Assembly: GCA_015501595.1 (NCBI GenBank)
Contig: JADNRX010000173.1
Span: 46,404-110,403 of the forward strand
Direction: 5' to 3'
DNA length: 64,000 nt
Origin: Hymenopellis radicata
Lineage: Eukaryota > Basidiomycota > Agaricomycetes > Agaricales > Physalacriaceae
Positions 58,640 to 64,000 of this stretch are shown piece after piece. The notes below the pieces were generated by a model that saw only the letters and a program-made list of their open reading frames with translations, did not search any database and was not told the origin of the DNA. Each line of letters starts with the position of its first letter. Positions within the stretch are counted from its first letter, which is position 1. The translations under genes were made by a program, and so were the position numbers.

Positions 58640-61204
58640 TGCATCGCCTTCAAACGGCCTTGAGATGATGGCGGCGAAGTGTTGCTCGCCGCAGGGCAAA
58701 AAGTTCGTTAAATTCCGACTCACTAACTTCCTTGAATCTGACGGATTTCTAGTCAGTCTTCGTGTTGGCAACGGCGAGTCTTACCTGTTCTTAGAATTTC
58801 GTACCCGCTCAATTTGTCCAGAAATGGATTCAGCGAAGCCCGACGTGGCGATGAGGTCCTGCGAGATGGGTGGCACGCGCTTGAGGTTCGCTGAGTCTTC
58901 AGCGCGTCTTCCGCGTGTATCCGGCTAACTGATTCCCTGTCAGATCCGACCTCGAAGACTCCCAATAGAACCTTCACCGTCAAGCTACCACGTCGCATTC
59001 CAAGCCCACTCGACCGGAAACGGATCCTTGAGCCTTCACCAGCGAGATGTCGCTCGCCGCGAGGCAAAAATGTCGGTGAATTTCTCTCTATTTCCGCTGA
59101 AAATCTGACATTTCTCGCGTTAGTCAGTTTTCCCCTTGGAAACGGTGAGATTTACCTTTCCGTTCATGGTACCCGCTCAATTTCTTCAGATTTGGATTCG
59201 GAGTTACCCGACGCCCCGACTGATGGCGGACTATGTGACGGCGGGGTCCTGAAAGACGGGCGGCGTGAGCTCGGCTTGCTTGAGGTTCGTGTTATTTTGA
59301 CTTCCGTTTCATTCTGTTCTAACAATTTCAGGGCAGTTAGAGGAACATCCATTGTCGCAAAGGTAAATCTTACCTCCGAGTTCATACCTTCTCAAGAAAC
59401 GGGGTCGTGACCCGCGATAAACACGTCAGAGCAACGCGACCCCATCCGTACTTGATGGAGCAAGTCCAATTGTGATTCTGCGGGATCGAATGAATGGCGG
59501 TACGTCACCTTTTGGTTCAACTTCGAATCTTGAACATTCCAAGCAGGAACTTTAAGCGATGAAGACGCCAAACATCCCGACCAGAGCGCGATTCGAATGC
59601 CAAGAGTTCCCGACTGCCTTGTATTCATCTCTGGCGCCAATCTCGCTCCATCCCGACTTGGACTCACACCCGTTGCAAACCTTTCCCGGCAAGGGCAGCG
59701 ACAACCCAAATGACCGAGATAAAGGTTAGAATCTTCATTATTCGGCCTCCATTCAGTGCTGAAAGATGCACAGAAACGAATATCAATTCGGCAAAATTAC
59801 GCCACATGCGAACTCGAACCATACGTCGCCCCATTTGGAGCGTGAGTCCGATCTGGATCTGAGGTAATTAGTTGCTAAGTCCGCGGTCTCGGCTGGGCAT
59901 GGTACGTCACCTTTTTTTCAACCCTCTTCGAAAGTTCAACATACCAACTAGGAAATTATCAAGAATAACCTCCTAAGAGCTGCGAGCGCAGAGCGATACG
60001 ACATACCAGTACCTCTCATCAACGTCGCTCGTCGTCTTCCTCGTGTCCACCAGCCCGCCGCCGCGCGAAATCCAACATCATCTCGGCAGGCCCCCGACTC
60101 GGCAGCGCCCACTAGATTGATCAACCGTTAGCAACAGAGAGGGAAGACGTGGCATATGGCACGTCTATCACGCATCTAATGACCGCATCACTGACACCGT
60201 TCTAGACCCAGGAGAACGCCCACCAGTCCTCGCGACGACGCGGTTTACCTATTTCAGTCGCCACAATCATCGCCATCGATAACGACCCCTTTTGGACGGG
60301 ATCCAGATTTGAATCTGAGGGAATTCAGCTCAACTCCGTGGCCTCGGGTCATACAGGTACGTTACCTTTAAATTGCACTTCGAAAGTTGAACAGCCCAGT
60401 TAGGAAATTGGCGTCAAGATGACCAGCTGGACAACGGATGCTTCGTCAAGACGTCGAGCTCGATGCCGCTATCGGCGCTCTTCCACGATCCCGCCCCCCA
60501 CGCTCAGCCAAAATCCGAACTCCCAGTCGCCGTCACCATTTCTTCCAACCTCCCGAGGTCAAACCCGCTGTCAACCCATCGTCACTATGGCGAAGTTTGA
60601 GAAGGAAGGTGAATGTACCTTCTCCTCAATCGCGTCCTGCTCAATCTCATCTAGAACTACGCATTCCAAGCGGGAATGACGCCACATTCCAACACGAACC
60701 ATAATCTTCGCCCAATTCGGAACTTGATGGCGATTCGATCTGTTCATGGGTCAGCTCCGCGGTACAATTTCGGATGAGGAACAAACGGTACGTCACCGTT
60801 CTAGTCACATTCTAAAATCTCATCATACCATTTAGGAAACTATCTTCAACGACACATTCCCGTCATCGCCAAGGAGTCGGCCTGCGACGTCTTGCCTCCT
60901 CCACGTAGTCGTCGTGCCCGCCGGCGCTGGATCCGCCGGTCCCGACGAGGACTGCAAGAATTGTTGCTTCACCGCGCCACATATAGAAGATCAGTATCAC
61001 GAACGTACGTATGTACGTTGCTCATTTTCGTTCGCGTTCCAATAATAACTTCCGCTTGAAGATCCTTGAACTTTCCGCGTGCTCTTGGAGGCGTCTGGAG
61101 CGCCAGAAGTCAGCACAAACTTTTCCAAGTTGAACTTGAGGTACGTACCTTTCCTTCATTCTGATCTTCCTCGTTCCTGACGATAAATTTATATGCTGTG
61201 CTAG
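58640..61204 (+). repeat. Diverged tandem array with intron-like cassettes
   Basis: A first pair of related segments is 58660-58890 and 59050-59290. Both contain GCTCGCCGC-AGGCAAAAA, GGCAACGG(C/T)GAG-like sequence, TACCCGCTCAATTT and GCTTGAGGTTCG. Then GTACGT(C/T)ACC(T/G)TT recurs at 59500, 59902, 60357, 60788 and, loosely, 61141, at spacings of 402, 455, 431 and 353 bp. Each is followed 47-64 nt later by an AG, usually TAG-GAAA(T/C)T. Units also share a pre-cassette block: ACGCCACAT, GAACCATA, TTCGCCC, CTCCGCGG. Short frames between cassettes are possible exons, but stops occur in the consensus and I could not build a protein. Confidence 0.65.
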
Positions 61205-62450
61205 CTTCTTGAGCTCTTCGGTTGCCGCCGGGGGAGCGAGAACGGCGCGCCTTGCATGCTCGACGAGTTCGGGTGGAGGTTACGTGCCATGCGGGTTGAG
61301 ATCTTCGCGCCTTAAGTGCGCAGTAGAATAAATAGATACAGTCGATTCAAAACACCGTAGATACAGAGTGTGTACGGCGAAGCTGCCCCAGCATGAATGA
61401 ACTAAATCTTCTTGAAATGAACTTGAACTAAAAACTCACCTGTAATACTACGTTGGGGAACGGCGTTACCATTGCCACCCACATCTCCAACATCGACACC
61501 GCCTCCTCCGAGCACCAGAGGACTCCAGTAATCTGCGGAATCCCACCCTATGACCACCGAGCGCCAGGTCAATAAACTTGACATGCGAGGAAGGATCCGC
61601 ACTCACAATTACACGAGGCTCGCTGGTTACAATAGTAACCAGAGCCGAGAACCGTCAACATGCGAGTTCTTGAAACCCTAATTCACGGTGAGTCAAGAAA
61701 CGTTTAGTATGATTTAAATGAAAGCTTACCTTGCACATCCGACTAATTCCGCAAGGAGCGCGCGTGTTGGACGTGTCGTAAGTCTTCAATTGTATCCGAT
61801 GTCGGCACTAAATGTCTTGAGATTGTCGTCGTCGCCAGGGCGCGAAATGGTGTGTCGAAGGTCGTGGTCAGAGGTCAAGTGCCGGATCAGGCAAGACCAA
61901 GTGATCGGGCCGACTTGACCTTCAGCCATCACTGTGCTGAACTCGTTTTGCTGCCGACCTCCAATTCAATGGTCTCGCATTCTTCTCGCACCAGAGCAAT
62001 GGTCGGAAATTACTCTGACAGCAACGTAATCTCAATCCCGACAAAGCGCAGGACCAAAATCGCATCAAAACGCGTCATATTCGATTTTTCTCTCCTTTGC
62101 TTGACTTCCGCTCCCGCTAACTACGAGCTATGTTATCTATGACGAGGAGCTCGGGTGCCTCCATAACTCAATCTTATCGTGTCGGGACCGGCAGCCTGGG
62201 AACGTGGACGGCGCTGACGCGGCTTTTCAACCTTACCTCCATCCCCCATCTCATTTTGGTCTGGGCTCTATTTCCGCGGGATATTCATACTTGGCGTCGT
62301 TAACGCGACTCTTACGCCGCCCTGGAACAGTAATCTCGACATCGTCTTTGCGAGGAACGAGCTCTATGCTCACGGACACGGATATGCCAATCCTATTCAA
62401 AATTGTAAGTCCCCCCGTTCCTGTACCGCGTTGGCTGATGTTTCTTTTTA
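61205..62450. other. Unassigned region
   Basis: Splice-like signals occur on both strands (for example TACCTT/CTCACC on the plus strand at about 61437 and 61727, which are GT donors on the minus strand), suggesting fragments of a minus-strand gene, but I cannot assemble a coherent protein. Confidence 0.3.
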
Positions 62451-64000
62451 GAGTTTTTGAAAGAATGTCTAGATCCGCAGACCGCGCGGTCTGGTGATCT
62501 GGGTAACGCAATGTTGCTCATTTTTCAAGTTCGGACGGAATTCGAGTCGGATTTGGACTTTTACATGGCGGCGTTGGGATGGGGACGATGGTTATTCTGG
62601 GTACGATGCGACCTTTCAAACGGTATTGTTTTGGGAGCGGAAGAGATCTCGATTCGGGGTGCTGTCATGTTGTTGATCTGCATGGTACGTTCCTATTCTG
62701 ATTCTTGCCCCGCGCGCTCTCATAATTCCCCAGGAGTATTCTACAATTTCATCTACAATATCACCCGACATTCTCGCTTCAACATACTCTCTATTGAATA
62801 ACATTTTTCAAAACCAACTTACGTGTGGCGTCGATTTCGCCATCCCTCGAATTCGGTTTCCAAAGTCAAACAGATAGCATGGTTACGACGACGTCATCGC
62901 CCTCGAATTAATGCCGCTCGGATTAATGTAGATCTGCATCTGGACCGGACGACTTTGGATATAATCCAACACGGACCTGGGATCCCCAGTTCTTTCTTCC
63001 CTTCCCCACTTTGACCTCCTAGATCTCTTCAACTGCGACCACGATGGCCTCGACGGGCGGAACTCTCCTCATCACCATTGCTCCCTCGCCGACGTCTCGT
63101 CGGGATCAGGAGCTCCTCATGTCCGCCATATGGTCAGTTGCTTCTGACCATCATGTTGAACTTGTCGCTCACCGATAATCAGCGCACTCTGCTCGATGGT
63201 CGCTATCGCTGCCCGCCGTCTCCTTGGATTCGGACTTGACTCAACAACTTGGACCTCGACCCCGACCGCCGTTGATGGCAGTGTGTTCGACTTGGCACAT
63301 TGTGCGGCGCGCCCCCGGTTGACGACTGGCGCGATTCTTCAAGTCACGGTACGTTGGGTTTCTTGGTTCGGATTGTTTGTTGATTGCAAACCTTGTTCAT
63401 AGACGACCCGCCTTCAACTTGAACATAATCCTTTGCCAGGGCCTCTCATCCTCTTACCCTCCGTAAGTCTTCTTGTTCTCGTGTCCTTCGTCGTCGTTGA
63501 TTGGAGATGTCGCAGCTATCTGTTCAATCCGCCGACTACATTCGAGGTATGTTGGTTATGTTCGTCTATCTACGTGTTGTGCTTATTGTACTTCGATAGT
63601 TTTCTACCGTCCAGCCTTATCTTCGCTGTGCATCTTACCTTCGCCTTGATGAACATTGTCGACCTCATCTCCAACCTCGTTGAGCTCAACGTCTATCACT
63701 ACTACGTTCATCCTCATCGCCATGGCTTCCGTCACGCCGTCAACTGGGATCTCGGCTTCAACATCGTCTTGTCAGGTCGGTCTCCAGGTTCAGAGTGCTT
63801 GTTGATTGCTATCCGTGTCATTAGTATCCACTTGGAGTCGTCAACCGTGACAAGAACTCGTTGCTGGTAAGTTCATCTTCGCTGCTGTCGTTAGGATCTG
63901 TACTCACCATCGCGACAGTACTCTTGACCTCGACCTTCGATTGCCTCCTCAACCATCGGCGTCGACTTGACCTTTGCCATGGTCTTCAAATCTGCCTTCT
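62451..64000 (+). other. Exon-like fragments of an unrecognised gene, cut by window end
   Basis: Several plus-strand stretches with GT-AG-like borders are exon-like. One at 63196-63351 reads VAIAARRLLGFGLDSTTWTS and continues to GAILQVT before a GT. Another at about 63600-63775 reads FLPSSLIFAVHLTFALMNIV, then NLVELNVYHYYVHPHRHGF, before GT. The hydrophobic segment suggests a membrane helix. Phases do not join simply and no family is recognised. The gene, if real, may continue past 64000. Confidence 0.3.

Noticed and set aside
1..64000. tRNA, rRNA or CRISPR array
   Set aside because: No cloverleaf with a TTCRA box at correct spacing, no rRNA-like core and no regularly spaced identical repeats were seen.

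Overview
The window looks like nuclear DNA of a filamentous basidiomycete, most likely an Agaricomycete. Genes are dense on both strands and cut by many 43-60 nt GT-AG introns. Several families are typical of mushroom-forming fungi: DUF6535, DUF6593-like, 7TM membrane proteins, SKG6-like single-span proteins and PriA-like Cys-rich secreted proteins. I saw no bacterial operons, rRNA, tRNA or CRISPR.

Layout. 0-8 kb: a four-exon orphan gene (95-875), a cytochrome P450 (1990-4265) and a minus-strand RING-H2 protein with a myristoylation-type N-terminus (4957-7780). 9.8-12.5 kb: a DUF6593-like gene, a P-loop kinase-like gene whose Walker A motif is assembled through an 11-nt microexon, and a small secreted Cys-rich protein. 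12.9-18.4 kb: a broken arylsulfotransferase-like gene, a sucrase/ferredoxin-like gene and a GH127-like gene that has lost the middle of its domain. 20-24.6 kb: an orphan and a DUF6535 membrane protein. 25.9-26.4 kb: a 448-bp TIR element with TA target duplication, containing telomere-like motifs and a hairpin. 26.5-32 kb: an F-box/LRR-like remnant, an SDR, a coiled-coil orphan and a zinc-type ADH. 35-41.2 kb: an intact amino-acid permease, a 7TM protein and a Ser/Pro-rich orphan. 41.3-46.7 kb: tandem SKG6-like paralogs and a PriA-like secreted protein. 48.8-55 kb: an RNA-silencing RNA-dependent RNA polymerase, a Ty3/gypsy chromodomain remnant and a two-finger C2H2 protein between two copies of a ~58-bp repeat. 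55.2-57.3 kb: a GMC oxidoreductase. 58.6-61.2 kb: a diverged tandem array of ~350-455 bp units, each with an intron-like cassette. The right edge holds exon-like pieces of an unrecognised gene.

The genes do not form an obvious pathway cluster. Two facts dominate interpretation. First, many genes read correctly only if one G or C is added back at a short G/C run, while others (permease, SDR, 7TM, C2H2, kinase, small secreted protein) are clean. This points to homopolymer under-calls in the assembly, although real decay of some genes is possible. Second, three introns are best explained by GC-AG rather than GT-AG ends. Gene identities rest on motifs I recognise in the translations; no database search was possible.
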